A stretch of 64,000 nt of DNA from Myxococcus sp. CA023 (lineage in GTDB: Bacteria > Myxococcota > Myxococcia > Myxococcales > Myxococcaceae), in NCBI RefSeq assembly GCF_010998615.1, contig NZ_JAAEAH010000020.1:1-64000 (forward strand), given 5' to 3'. The position numbers and the translations under genes are program-made. Position 1 is the first letter of the stretch; each line of letters begins with the position of its first letter. The notes below the pieces were generated by a model. It had not been told where the DNA came from, searched no databases, and saw only the letters and a program-made list of their open reading frames with translations. Shown here in pieces: positions 1 through 7,858 of this stretch.

Positions 1-1221
1 GTGGTGGGCGGCGGGGGGGGCGGCGCGCAGGGGAATCGCACGCGCTCCGTGCTCGTCGTGGCGGAGACGGCGCTGGCGGTGCTGCTGCTGGTGTGCGCGG
101 GGTTGTTGCTGCGCAGCTTCGTGCACCTGCAACGGGCCAAGCCCGGCTTCGACCCCGAGGGCGTGCTGACGGTGAAGGTGGACCTTCCGCCGCTTCACTA
201 TGGCTTTGGCACCGCCGCGCCCGCGGCCTTCTATGACACGTTGATCGAGCGGCTGCGGGCGCTGCCCGGCGTGGAGCAGGTTGGTGCCGTGAATGGGCTT
301 CCCTTGGATGGGGCCCGGTGGACCGTTCCCGTGAAGGACCCCATGCGGCCCGTTCCGGAGGGGACGGAGCCATGGCAGGCCAGCGTGCGCATCGTGACGC
401 CCGGGGCGCTGGAGGCCCTGCGCGTGAAGGTGCTTCAGGGCCGGGGAATCTCGGCGGCGGACCAGGGCGCGGGTGGGCGCGCGGTGCTGGTCAACGCGGC
501 GGCGGCGCGCCGCTTCTGGCCTGGCGAAGAGCCCCTGGGGCGCACGCTGGACACCAGCATGGACTGGGGCAGCGGTGCCATGGGTGGACGCGTGGTGGGC
601 GTGGTGGACGACATGGCGCTGGAAGGGCTTGGCGCGCCGTCCCTGCCGGAGGTGTACGTGCCCTACGTGCAGGCGCGGACCACGAGCATGGTGGTGCTGC
701 TGCGGACGAAGGGGGCGCCGCTCGACCTGGCCCCCGCGGCTCGCGCGGAGATTCGTGCGTTGGATGCGAGCCTGGCGCCAGGCAGCGTCCGCACGCTGGT
801 CTCGGTGGTTGACCGCACGGTGGCGCCGCTGCGCTTCTACCTGTTGCTGGCGGGGGCCTTCGCGGCGCTGGCGATGGTGCTGTCGGCGGTGGGCCTCTAT
901 GGCGTCGTGGCCTACGCGGTGCTGCAGCGCACCCACGAGCTGGGCATCCGCATGGCGCTGGGCGCGCGTCAGGCGCAGGTGCTGGGTCTGGTGCTCGGCC
1001 GCTATCTGGGGCTGACGGCGTGTGGGCTCCTCATTGGACTGGGGCTGGCGGTGGCCACCAGCCGCGGCCTCACGCACCTGCTGAGCGGCGTGCGGCCCAC
1101 GGACCCACTGACGTACGTGGCGGTGGCGGCGGTGCTGTTGGCGGTGGCCGTCCTGGCGGTGCTGCTGCCCGCGCGCCGGGCCGCACGCGTCTCCCCCGCG
1201 GTGGCGCTCCGGGCGGACTGA
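1..1221 (+). CDS. MacB/FtsX-type ABC transporter permease, C-terminal part (cut by left edge)
   Basis: This is the C-terminal part of an inner-membrane permease of the MacB/FtsX superfamily, which works with an ABC ATPase to move lipoproteins, peptides or drugs. The frame is open at the left edge, so the true start lies outside. A Gly-rich linker precedes a membrane helix (residues ~17-40) and a periplasmic MacB-like core (~45-270). A three-helix FtsX domain follows (~278-400), with the cytoplasmic loop motif ELGIRMALGA at 313-322, and the protein ends in the usual RRAARVSPAVALR tail. The helix-core-FtsX order after a linker fits the second half of a duplicated 'ADOP' permease, but the first half is not visible. 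The ATPase partner is not in the window. Confidence 0.85.
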   Translation: MVGGGGGGAQGNRTRSVLVVAETALAVLLLVCAGLLLRSFVHLQRAKPGFDPEGVLTVKVDLPPLHYGFGTAAPAAFYDTLIERLRALPGVEQVGAVNGLPLDGARWTVPVKDPMRPVPEGTEPWQASVRIVTPGALEALRVKVLQGRGISAADQGAGGRAVLVNAAAARRFWPGEEPLGRTLDTSMDWGSGAMGGRVVGVVDDMALEGLGAPSLPEVYVPYVQARTTSMVVLLRTKGAPLDLAPAARAEIRALDASLAPGSVRTLVSVVDRTVAPLRFYLLLAGAFAALAMVLSAVGLYGVVAYAVLQRTHELGIRMALGARQAQVLGLVLGRYLGLTACGLLIGLGLAVATSRGLTHLLSGVRPTDPLTYVAVAAVLLAVAVLAVLLPARRAARVSPAVALRAD

Positions 1222-1409
1222 GCAGGCGTCCGGGGCCGCTGCGTTTCAACGGGGCACGGCGGTCATCGTCCCGCGAGGAGGGACGGACGAGCTTGGGGGC
1301 GCGTTCCAGGGCGTGGGTCGCACCGTGGCACCGGCTGGCAACGCCGCCAGGCATGGTCACGGTTGGCTTCGGAGGCGAGGTGCGCCCTCCAGGACGAAAG
1401 GGGTCGGTC

Positions 1410-1862
1410 ATGAAGCTCAAGGTGATGGGGATGATCGCGGGTCTGGCGTGGGGGGGCGCGGCTCTGGCGCAGGGCTCGCAAGAGCCGTCGATGCCGCCGG
1501 AACCTTCGACGCCGCAATCGCCATCGATGCCGCAGGACCCATCGATGCAGCAGCCACCCAGCAGCGGCTCGGAGATGTCCGGCGGGACGGGGGGCAGCCA
1601 GATGCAGGGTCAACAGGAGCTGAGCGGCTCCGTGGTGGCCCTGCGGAAGGACAAGGTCTTCATCAAGGATAAGAACGGCGCGGTGGTGGCGATGGGCGTG
1701 AACCACTCCACGCAAATCGATGGGAAGCCCATCGAGAAGCACCGGGACATCCACAGCCACCTCCGGCGTGAAATCAAGGAGGGGGACGAGGTCCGGACCA
1801 AGTTCAACGTCGAGAAGACGACCGAGAACATGGCGTCTTCCATCGATAAGATGAACAAGTAG
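1410..1862 (+). CDS. Small secreted Pro/Gln/Ser-rich protein
   Basis: A 150-residue protein of unknown function. The ATG at 1410 is chosen because a Sec signal peptide starts there (MKLKVMGMIAGLAWGGAALA, cleaved after ALA-Q); an upstream extension in the same frame has no such features. The mature N-terminus (~21-70) is a low-complexity linker of repeated Pro-Ser-Met-Pro and Gln/Gly units, so it is probably disordered. The C-terminal ~80 residues (SGSVVALRKDKVFIKDKNG onward) look like one small beta-rich domain, charged and without cysteines. It probably works in the periplasm or outside the cell. It stands alone, and no homologous family is recognised. Confidence 0.75.
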   Translation: MKLKVMGMIAGLAWGGAALAQGSQEPSMPPEPSTPQSPSMPQDPSMQQPPSSGSEMSGGTGGSQMQGQQELSGSVVALRKDKVFIKDKNGAVVAMGVNHSTQIDGKPIEKHRDIHSHLRREIKEGDEVRTKFNVEKTTENMASSIDKMNK

Positions 1863-1994
1863 TCCACGCCGCACGGGGACGGCCGCGGTCTGGAGCGTGA
1901 CGGTGCAGGTTCACCGCCGCCCCGGCCGCGGCTTCCGCCGTTGCCTTGGGCAGACCTCGGGGCCGGTAACGGGACCGGTTCGGCTCAACAGCGC

Positions 1995-4301
1995 TCAGAG
2001 ATTGAAGCCCACGTTACCGACAGAGATGCTCGGTCCGAAGATGAAGGACCATTTGCTCGACGGAACGACCGGGTCCAGCGTGGGGTCTCCTCCCGTGCGA
2101 CGTCGGATGTCTCCGCGGAACTCGTAGGCCAGCCAGGCCTGCGCACCGACGGCAGCGCCCGGTCCAATCGGAACGCGGAGACCCAGGCCCAAAACGACCG
2201 CGAGCGTCGGCGGGAATTGGATGTCACCCGACTGCGGCACGAGCCCCAGTCCCATCAAGCCCGCTTCGATTCCCAGCAGCCGTTCCTGGCCTTCGTTGTT
2301 CAGCAAAGCCAGTCGCGACACGACACCGAAGTTGATGGCGAGCTGCCCGGTGGGCTCGGTGGCGCGGTAGAGGCCCGCGGGAATGGCGGCCGTCGTGTAG
2401 AGCCGGAAGAGGCCACCGGTGACGATGGCCGTCCACTGTGCGGAAGGCAGGCCTGTGCGGTCCGTCGTGCTCAATGCATAACGGGACTCGTCCGCCACGT
2501 GGGAGACCTGGACGGTGATGCGGTCGTACTGCCCCAGGTTGCCCGGGACGGGGATGTCGCGCTGCTCTCCCTGCGGACGCAGGAACATCCGCTGCTCGAC
2601 GCCGCTCTCCCCGCGCACCGAGCCATCCGGCTTCGTGACGCTGATGCGGAGCAGGACCTCCTGGTTCCCATCCTCCGGCTTCAATCGCTGACGGTGCACG
2701 ATGACGCGACAGGTGTTGCGCATCTCGTAGGGAATCCGGTGGGGGCGGCTGGGCTCCAGTTGCTGGTCCTTGCCGTCCTTGTCCGCGCAGACGAACTCCA
2801 CCAGGTTCTCGATGCGGGCGGGCACGCTGGCTTCGCGCACCACGCGTTGGAAGCGCTCATCCACCATTGCCAGGTCGGTGGTGGCCAGCTCCGCGGGCAG
2901 CGTGGGAAGCCGGTAGCCGAAGCGCAGCGCCACGAAGGCGCCTGGCGCCGCCTCGCCCTGGATGAAGGTGACGGACTCCCGCGTCGTGACGCTGTAGGCG
3001 CCAGGCAACGGCTCCAGAACGAAGCGTCCCAAGCCGGCGTTGGACGCCATGCGCACCTCGGCGGGCCGGTTGGTCGGGATGAAATCGATGGAGCCATGCC
3101 CAGGCAGCGCCAAGCTGGCCCGGGGCGCGGGCAGGGGCAGCGTCTTCGCCGTCTCCGAGGCCACCACCGTTCCATCCTGCCGCGACGTCAGCGCGGTGAT
3201 GGTCACCTGCTGATCGGACGTGCCGCCCGTGCGCAGCATCACATAGGTGCCCTCTGCCAGCTTCACCACGCGCTCCACGCGGACGCGCAGGCCGTTGACG
3301 GTCCACACCAGGGTGCGCGGGTCATGGGCGCAGACTGGATCCAACCGGACCACGAGCGCGGAGTTCTCCGCGCCGCGCAGCACCGAGCCCTCCACCGCCG
3401 TGAGCGGACACGCCAGCACGGACAGCGTGGTGGTGATGACCTGGTCGAGCACGTCGCCCCGCGAGAAGTAGACGCGTGGCACCAGCCGCGCGCGCAGCGT
3501 CACCGTGGCATCCACGCCCGGGACGTTGCGCACGGAGATGAAGCCTGCGGCGGGTTCGCAGCGGGCGATGCCGCAGTCGGCGGTGGCAATCGCCTCGGAG
3601 TGGCTGACGGGGACGCTGCCCGGCCCCTTCGACACGTCGATGCCGTTGGAGAGCACCAGGGGCTCGGTGAGGATGGTGCGGCCGGGGCGGATGCGGAGCG
3701 ATTCGGGGTCCACCAGGTTCCCGAGGGCGTCATAGGTCTTCACGTCTGGCCCGATGCGGCCGTAGGGCGGAATCCAGTACAGCGACGTGTCCGTGGGCAG
3801 GCCTTGCGGCACGGGCACCGCGCAGTCCGCGAGTCCCCGGGGTTTGGAGGGGGACAGACAGACGTCCTGCCCCTCCATCGCGGGGCGCTCCGGCTCGCCG
3901 TGCGGCGTGCCCGACCACGCGACGCCCACGTTCAACAGCCCCACGCCACGCAGCTCCAGGCGGCCTTCGTCCGGATAGAAGGAGGTCCCCGAGAAGTCGA
4001 TGCGCGGCAGCGGCCCGGTGGCAATCACCGTGACGATTCGTTCACTGGTCGCGCACTGCGCCGGGGTGTCGGCGACCTTGAGGTCCTGTGTGCGCGTGTT
4101 GTCGTCTGGCCTGGCGGGCGGATGCACGGAGCGACCATCCGGGCCCAGGCTCCAGCCGTTGCGGATCGGCCCACAGACGACACCCTGGGCCAGCACTTCC
4201 ACGGGGCGGCCACCCTCCGGCACTTGCACGACAGGAGCAGCGGCGGCGAGCCCCGCGGCCAGCAGCGAGGCGAGAACGAGGAGGCGGACAGGGGGGGGCA
4301 T
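1995..4301 (-). CDS. Large secreted protein with possible C-terminal beta-barrel
   Basis: A 768-residue exported protein that I do not recognise. The ATG at 4301 follows an AGAG-type ribosome site; a GTG one codon upstream is the alternative. A signal peptide occupies ~1-22 (LLVLASLLAAGLAAAA). Residues ~25-560 are beta-rich and contain scattered cysteines, as in stacked Ig-like or adhesin-type domains. The last ~170 residues alternate Gly/hydrophobic strands (for example LAINFGVVSRLALL and LAVVLGLGLRVPIG) and end with GNVGFNL, which resembles a small outer-membrane barrel. Surface location is an inference. It is the only gene of its transcription unit visible here. A long open frame on the opposite strand is compositional and is not called. 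Confidence 0.75.
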   Translation of the reverse strand: MPPPVRLLVLASLLAAGLAAAAPVVQVPEGGRPVEVLAQGVVCGPIRNGWSLGPDGRSVHPPARPDDNTRTQDLKVADTPAQCATSERIVTVIATGPLPRIDFSGTSFYPDEGRLELRGVGLLNVGVAWSGTPHGEPERPAMEGQDVCLSPSKPRGLADCAVPVPQGLPTDTSLYWIPPYGRIGPDVKTYDALGNLVDPESLRIRPGRTILTEPLVLSNGIDVSKGPGSVPVSHSEAIATADCGIARCEPAAGFISVRNVPGVDATVTLRARLVPRVYFSRGDVLDQVITTTLSVLACPLTAVEGSVLRGAENSALVVRLDPVCAHDPRTLVWTVNGLRVRVERVVKLAEGTYVMLRTGGTSDQQVTITALTSRQDGTVVASETAKTLPLPAPRASLALPGHGSIDFIPTNRPAEVRMASNAGLGRFVLEPLPGAYSVTTRESVTFIQGEAAPGAFVALRFGYRLPTLPAELATTDLAMVDERFQRVVREASVPARIENLVEFVCADKDGKDQQLEPSRPHRIPYEMRNTCRVIVHRQRLKPEDGNQEVLLRISVTKPDGSVRGESGVEQRMFLRPQGEQRDIPVPGNLGQYDRITVQVSHVADESRYALSTTDRTGLPSAQWTAIVTGGLFRLYTTAAIPAGLYRATEPTGQLAINFGVVSRLALLNNEGQERLLGIEAGLMGLGLVPQSGDIQFPPTLAVVLGLGLRVPIGPGAAVGAQAWLAYEFRGDIRRRTGGDPTLDPVVPSSKWSFIFGPSISVGNVGFNL

Positions 4302-4357
4302 CACTTCTCTAAAGAGCGAAGGATGCCGCCAGGGTCAAGCTCGATTGCCCGGCGATA

Positions 4358-4828
4358 TCAGGCGGCGGGCTGCGCCTCGATGCCCAACGCCTCATGCGCG
4401 AAACGAAACATTCGTTCATTGAGCTTTCCGAGAAATTCAAGCGGGTGCCGGCCGGAGCGGTCCGCCGCGTCCTCCATTTTCTCCCTGCACCGCAGGTCGG
4501 CGCAGAGGTTCACACCCACGCGACGCTTGTTGTCCACCGCTGTGGTGAGCAGGCACACCTCGTGAGCCGAGCCGTAGCTGTGGCACCACTCGCACATGCG
4601 AGTGACGGGCTCGCCGCCCAGGGAGTCACGGCGGAAGATGATGCCAATGGGCTTGCGGCTGCCCGGCGCGGAGAAGATGAGGTACACGCGCGCGCCGGAC
4701 GTCTCCGTCCAGGCGAGGTAGTCACGCACGAAGAGCGGGAAGGTGATGCCCGGGGGCATCTCGATGGCTCGGCGGTCTCTGGGGCGGAAGGATTCGATGA
4801 GCGCCCGGTCGTTTTCGAATCGGAACAC
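4358..4828 (-). CDS. FBP-family (EF-G-binding protein C-terminal domain) zinc-finger protein
   Basis: A 156-residue cytosolic protein matching the FBP C-terminal treble-clef family, relatives of elongation factor G-binding proteins. Evidence is the opening FRFENDRALIESFRPRDRRA, the segment FPLFVRDYLAW, and two cysteine pairs, CEWC and CADLRC, that form the predicted zinc site. The start chosen is a GTG at 4828, preceded by AAGGAG five bases upstream; earlier in-frame starts would add 23 residues unlike the family. In this family the zinc finger is thought to contact EF-G on the ribosome, but the role of stand-alone versions like this one is uncertain. It is divergent from rsgA, itself a ribosome-associated GTPase. 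Confidence 0.82.
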   Translation of the reverse strand: MFRFENDRALIESFRPRDRRAIEMPPGITFPLFVRDYLAWTETSGARVYLIFSAPGSRKPIGIIFRRDSLGGEPVTRMCEWCHSYGSAHEVCLLTTAVDNKRRVGVNLCADLRCREKMEDAADRSGRHPLEFLGKLNERMFRFAHEALGIEAQPAA

Positions 4829-5234
4829 GGCTGCTCCTTGGAGAACATCTGCCCCTAACAATGGGGTGTGTCCGTTTCCACCAGAACCCACCAGCAAGGC
4901 GGGCGCTCGCCCGGTGCGGCATGTGCTCGGCGCGCTGCGCTACCTGGACGGCTGGCGTTGGCGGCGGTTCTGCACACGTGGCCATTCCCCGCCGCCACGC
5001 GCCGGGCTAGACATGCCGTGCCGGGCGGTGGTGGACACCGCCCCTTGAAACCCTCTGGAGGCATCGTGAACTCGCCCCTTGTGCTCGACGCGGTGGAAGT
5101 CCTGTTCGCCTCGAGGGCGCAGGCCGCCTAGCCGGCCGCGAAAAGGCCTGACACAGCGCGGCCGTGCGCTCCTCGGGGAGCCCTGAAGAACCAGGTGCGC
5201 CATTGGCACCGCTCTGTCCGGAGTCCTTCCAACC
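4829..5234. other. Intergenic region between divergent genes, no confident gene
   Basis: About 400 bases separate the FBP-type gene and rsgA, which are divergent, so both promoters should lie here. I see no good -35/-10 pair and no long coding frame with a signal or family match. A 21-codon frame beginning with GTG at 5066 sits behind a GGAGG-like site and ends at 5131; it is too short to call. A weak hairpin (CCCC/GGGG around 4852-4866) is the only structure noticed. Confidence 0.5.
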
Positions 5235-6320
5235 ATGTCGCTTGAAACCCTCGGCTGGGGTCCAGCCTTCGAACACGCATTCTCCACGCTCGTCTCGCAG
5301 TCCCCGCTGTCCCTCGTCCCTGGCCGCGTCGTGCGCCAGCATCGAGGGCTGCTCACGGTCCAGACGGACACGCGCACCCTGTTGGCGCGCACCGCGGGCC
5401 GGCTTCTCCATCAAGCCCCCGGCGTCGAGTCCCTGCCCACCATCGGCGACTGGGTGGCGCTCCAACTCCCCGATGGGGACGGCGAGGCGCTGCTCCAAGC
5501 GGTGCTGCCTCGCGCCAGTGTGCTCGCCCGGCGCGAGGCGGGTAGTGAGCGCGACGGGCAGCTCATCGCCGCCAACCTGGACGTCGTGGTCCTCGTCGCG
5601 GGACTGGACGGCAACTTCAATCCCCGCCGCATCGAACGGGCATTGGCGCTGGCGTGGACCAGCGGCGCCGCGCCCGTGGTGGTGCTCACCAAGGCGGACC
5701 TGCGCCCGGACGCGGACTCGCTCGTGGCCGAGGTGGAGGAGCTGGCTCCAGGCGTACCCGTGCTCGCGCTGAGCTCCTGGACGGGGGATGGCATCGAGGC
5801 CCTTCGCGCGCAGCTTCCGGCCGGGAAGACGGGGGCGTTGCTCGGCTCCTCCGGTGTCGGCAAGTCCACGCTGGTCAACCGGCTCCTGGGCGAAGCGCGG
5901 CTGGTCACCCAGGCGGTCCGCGCCGAGGACGACAAGGGCCGTCACACCACCACGCACCGCGAGCTGTTCGTGCTCCCGGGCGGCGGACTGCTCATCGACG
6001 GACCCGGCATGCGCGAGCTGGGGCTGTGGGGCGAGGATGACGGCATCGGCCAGACGTTCACCGACATCCTCGAGCTGGCCGCCGGCTGCCGCTTCACGGA
6101 CTGCCAGCACCAGCGCGAGCCCGGATGCGCGGTGCGCGCGGCCGTGTCGTCGGGGGCCCTGCCGGAGGCGCGGCTCGCCAGCTATGAGCGGCTGCGGCGC
6201 GAGCAGGCCTACCAGGCCCGTCAGCGCAATGCTTCCGCGGAGCGCGACCACCGGCGCCAGGAGCGCAGCCAGGCGTTGATGGGCTGGGAGGCAACGCGCT
6301 CCAAGCGCCGACGGAACTGA
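5235..6320 (+). CDS. rsgA: Ribosome small-subunit-dependent GTPase A
   Basis: RsgA (YjeQ) is a GTPase that binds the 30S subunit late in assembly, helps release maturation factors and hydrolyses GTP on the ribosome. The 361-residue length is normal for the family. An N-terminal OB-fold (~30-95) precedes a circularly permuted GTPase domain in which the G4 motif TKAD (~153) comes before the P-loop GSSGVGKST (204-212) and the G3-like IDGPGMRELG. The C-terminal zinc knuckle has C285, C290, H292 and C298. The basic C-terminal tail fits rRNA binding. The ATG at 5235 is the only start giving a normal length. It appears to be a single-gene unit. Confidence 0.95.
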   Translation: MSLETLGWGPAFEHAFSTLVSQSPLSLVPGRVVRQHRGLLTVQTDTRTLLARTAGRLLHQAPGVESLPTIGDWVALQLPDGDGEALLQAVLPRASVLARREAGSERDGQLIAANLDVVVLVAGLDGNFNPRRIERALALAWTSGAAPVVVLTKADLRPDADSLVAEVEELAPGVPVLALSSWTGDGIEALRAQLPAGKTGALLGSSGVGKSTLVNRLLGEARLVTQAVRAEDDKGRHTTTHRELFVLPGGGLLIDGPGMRELGLWGEDDGIGQTFTDILELAAGCRFTDCQHQREPGCAVRAAVSSGALPEARLASYERLRREQAYQARQRNASAERDHRRQERSQALMGWEATRSKRRRN

Positions 6321-6433
6321 GGTGTCCTTCCCTCGGGAGGCGGGTGGAGTGACCGCCTTCTGACTGCCCGGCCGTCCCACCGGCGGCCGGGCCCCGTGGC
6401 TGGCGCGCGCCGTGTCTATACTCCGCGCCCATC

Positions 6434-7801
6434 ATGAAGAAGGACTCGCTCAAGGCCCGCCTGCGCCGCACGTTGCGGTGGGACCTCTGGATGACGCTGG
6501 GCCCCGCGCTCGTCATCGTCAGCATCGCGTTCGCCGTCACGTTCTACTTCGTCAAGCCCGCGCCGCCGAAGAAGCTCGTCATCGCCGCGGCAGGGGACGA
6601 GGGCGGCTTCCGGTACTTCGCGCGCAAGTATCAGGAGATTCTCGCGAAGCACGGCGTCACGGTGGAGATTCGTCCCACGGACGGCTCGCTCACCAGCATC
6701 AAACTGCTGGAGGACGAGCGCTCGGGCGTGGACGTGGCCTTCGTCCAGAGCGGGACGTCTGATGCCACCAAGGCGCCGCGCGTCGTGTCCCTGGGAAGCC
6801 TCTCCTACGTGCCTTTGTGGGTCTTCTACCGGGGGCCCACCATCGACGACCTGAACGCCCTGCATGGCAAGCGCATCGTCGTGGGCCCGGAGGAGAGTGG
6901 CACGCGCGCCCTGTCCATGAAGTTGCTGGAGGCCAACGGCGTGGGCGCCGCGCCCACGGAGCTCTTGAGCCTGGGGCGCGACGAGGCCATCGAGCAGCTC
7001 AAGCAGGGCAAGGTCGATGCTGTCTTCATCGTGTCCCCAGCGGAGTCACCGCCCGTCCAACGGCTCGCGCGGGTGCCGGGCATCAATCTCCTCAGCTTCT
7101 CTCGGGGCGAGGCCTACGTGCGCCGCTACCCCTATCTGTCCCGGCACGTGCTGCCGCGAGGCGTACTCGACCTGGCCGCGAACGTGCCGGACCATGACGT
7201 GGTGATGTTGGCGCCCACCGCGAACCTGGTCGCCACCGATGCGCTCCACCCGGCGCTGGCCTACCTCTTGATGCGCGCGGCCAGCGAGGTCCACGGCAAG
7301 GCCGGCATCCTGGACCGCACGGGCGAATTCCCGGCGGCGCTCGAGGCGGGCTTTCCGTTCAGCAGCGAGGCGCGCCGCTACTACGAGTCCGGCGTTCCGC
7401 TCCTGCACCGCTATCTGCCGTTCTGGGCCGCCAACCTGGTGGACCGGCTCTGGGTGATGCTGGTGCCCTTCATCGCCGTCCTGGTGCCCCTGGGCCGGGT
7501 GGCGCCGGCGCTGTACCAGTGGCGCGTGCGCTCGCGCATCTTCCGTTGGTACGCGCGGCTGAAGGAAATCGAGCTCCAACTCGAGGAGGGCCCGGGCCGG
7601 GAGATGCTGGAGGAGATGCTGCGGCGGCTCGACGAGGCCGAGCGCGAGGTGAACCGTATCCCCATGCCCCTGGCCTACGCGGAGAACCTCTACTTCTTCC
7701 GGGAGCACGTCGACGTCGTCCGTCGCCGCCTCACCCGGCGCATCGCCGAATCCGGCGAGCCCTCGTCCGAGGTGCTCACGGCCCGGGAGAAGACCGCGTA
7801 G
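6434..7801 (+). CDS. Membrane-anchored TAXI-family solute-binding protein
   Basis: A 455-residue protein with the TAXI (TRAP-associated extracytoplasmic immunogenic) substrate-binding fold. An uncleaved N-terminal helix (~18-42, LGPALVIVSIAFAVTFYFV) is followed by the TAXI domain (~48-330), which begins LVIAAAGDEGGFRYFARKY and contains DVAFVQSG. A second hydrophobic segment follows (~335-362, WVMLVPFIAVLVPLGRVAP), then a charged, helical cytoplasmic tail of ~90 residues (EIELQLEEGPGREMLEEML). Ordinary TAXI proteins are soluble periplasmic partners of TRAP permeases; here both ends are membrane-tethered and no TRAP permease gene is adjacent. A sensing or regulatory role rather than transport is an inference. 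The ATG at 6434 is chosen from the helix and charge pattern. Confidence 0.85.
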   Translation: MKKDSLKARLRRTLRWDLWMTLGPALVIVSIAFAVTFYFVKPAPPKKLVIAAAGDEGGFRYFARKYQEILAKHGVTVEIRPTDGSLTSIKLLEDERSGVDVAFVQSGTSDATKAPRVVSLGSLSYVPLWVFYRGPTIDDLNALHGKRIVVGPEESGTRALSMKLLEANGVGAAPTELLSLGRDEAIEQLKQGKVDAVFIVSPAESPPVQRLARVPGINLLSFSRGEAYVRRYPYLSRHVLPRGVLDLAANVPDHDVVMLAPTANLVATDALHPALAYLLMRAASEVHGKAGILDRTGEFPAALEAGFPFSSEARRYYESGVPLLHRYLPFWAANLVDRLWVMLVPFIAVLVPLGRVAPALYQWRVRSRIFRWYARLKEIELQLEEGPGREMLEEMLRRLDEAEREVNRIPMPLAYAENLYFFREHVDVVRRRLTRRIAESGEPSSEVLTAREKTA

Positions 7802-7816
7802 CCGCCGCGGCCACAG

Positions 7817-7845
7817 GGCGCTTCCGGGGCTTGTTCGGAAGCGCC
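7817..7845. terminator. Bidirectional hairpin between convergent genes
   Basis: A perfect 9-bp stem, GGCGCTTCC/GGAAGCGCC, with an 11-base loop lies in the 57-base gap between the convergent TAXI and spermidine-synthase-like genes. There is no T-run, as is common in GC-rich genomes, so termination by this hairpin is inferred from position and stem strength. Confidence 0.55.
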
Positions 7846-7858
7846 ACGAGGCCGTGTG

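Noticed and set aside
1941-4565. Long open frame (874 codons) on the plus strand
   Set aside because: It is antisense to the secreted-protein gene, has an Arg/His/Gln/Gly-heavy composition and no domain; it is a by-product of high third-position GC.
5066-5131. 21-codon frame with a good ribosome site before rsgA
   Set aside because: Too short and without family match or attenuator structure.
5203-5222. TGGCAC-type sigma-54 promoter upstream of rsgA
   Set aside because: Only the -24 half matches; the -12 GC element and spacing are wrong.
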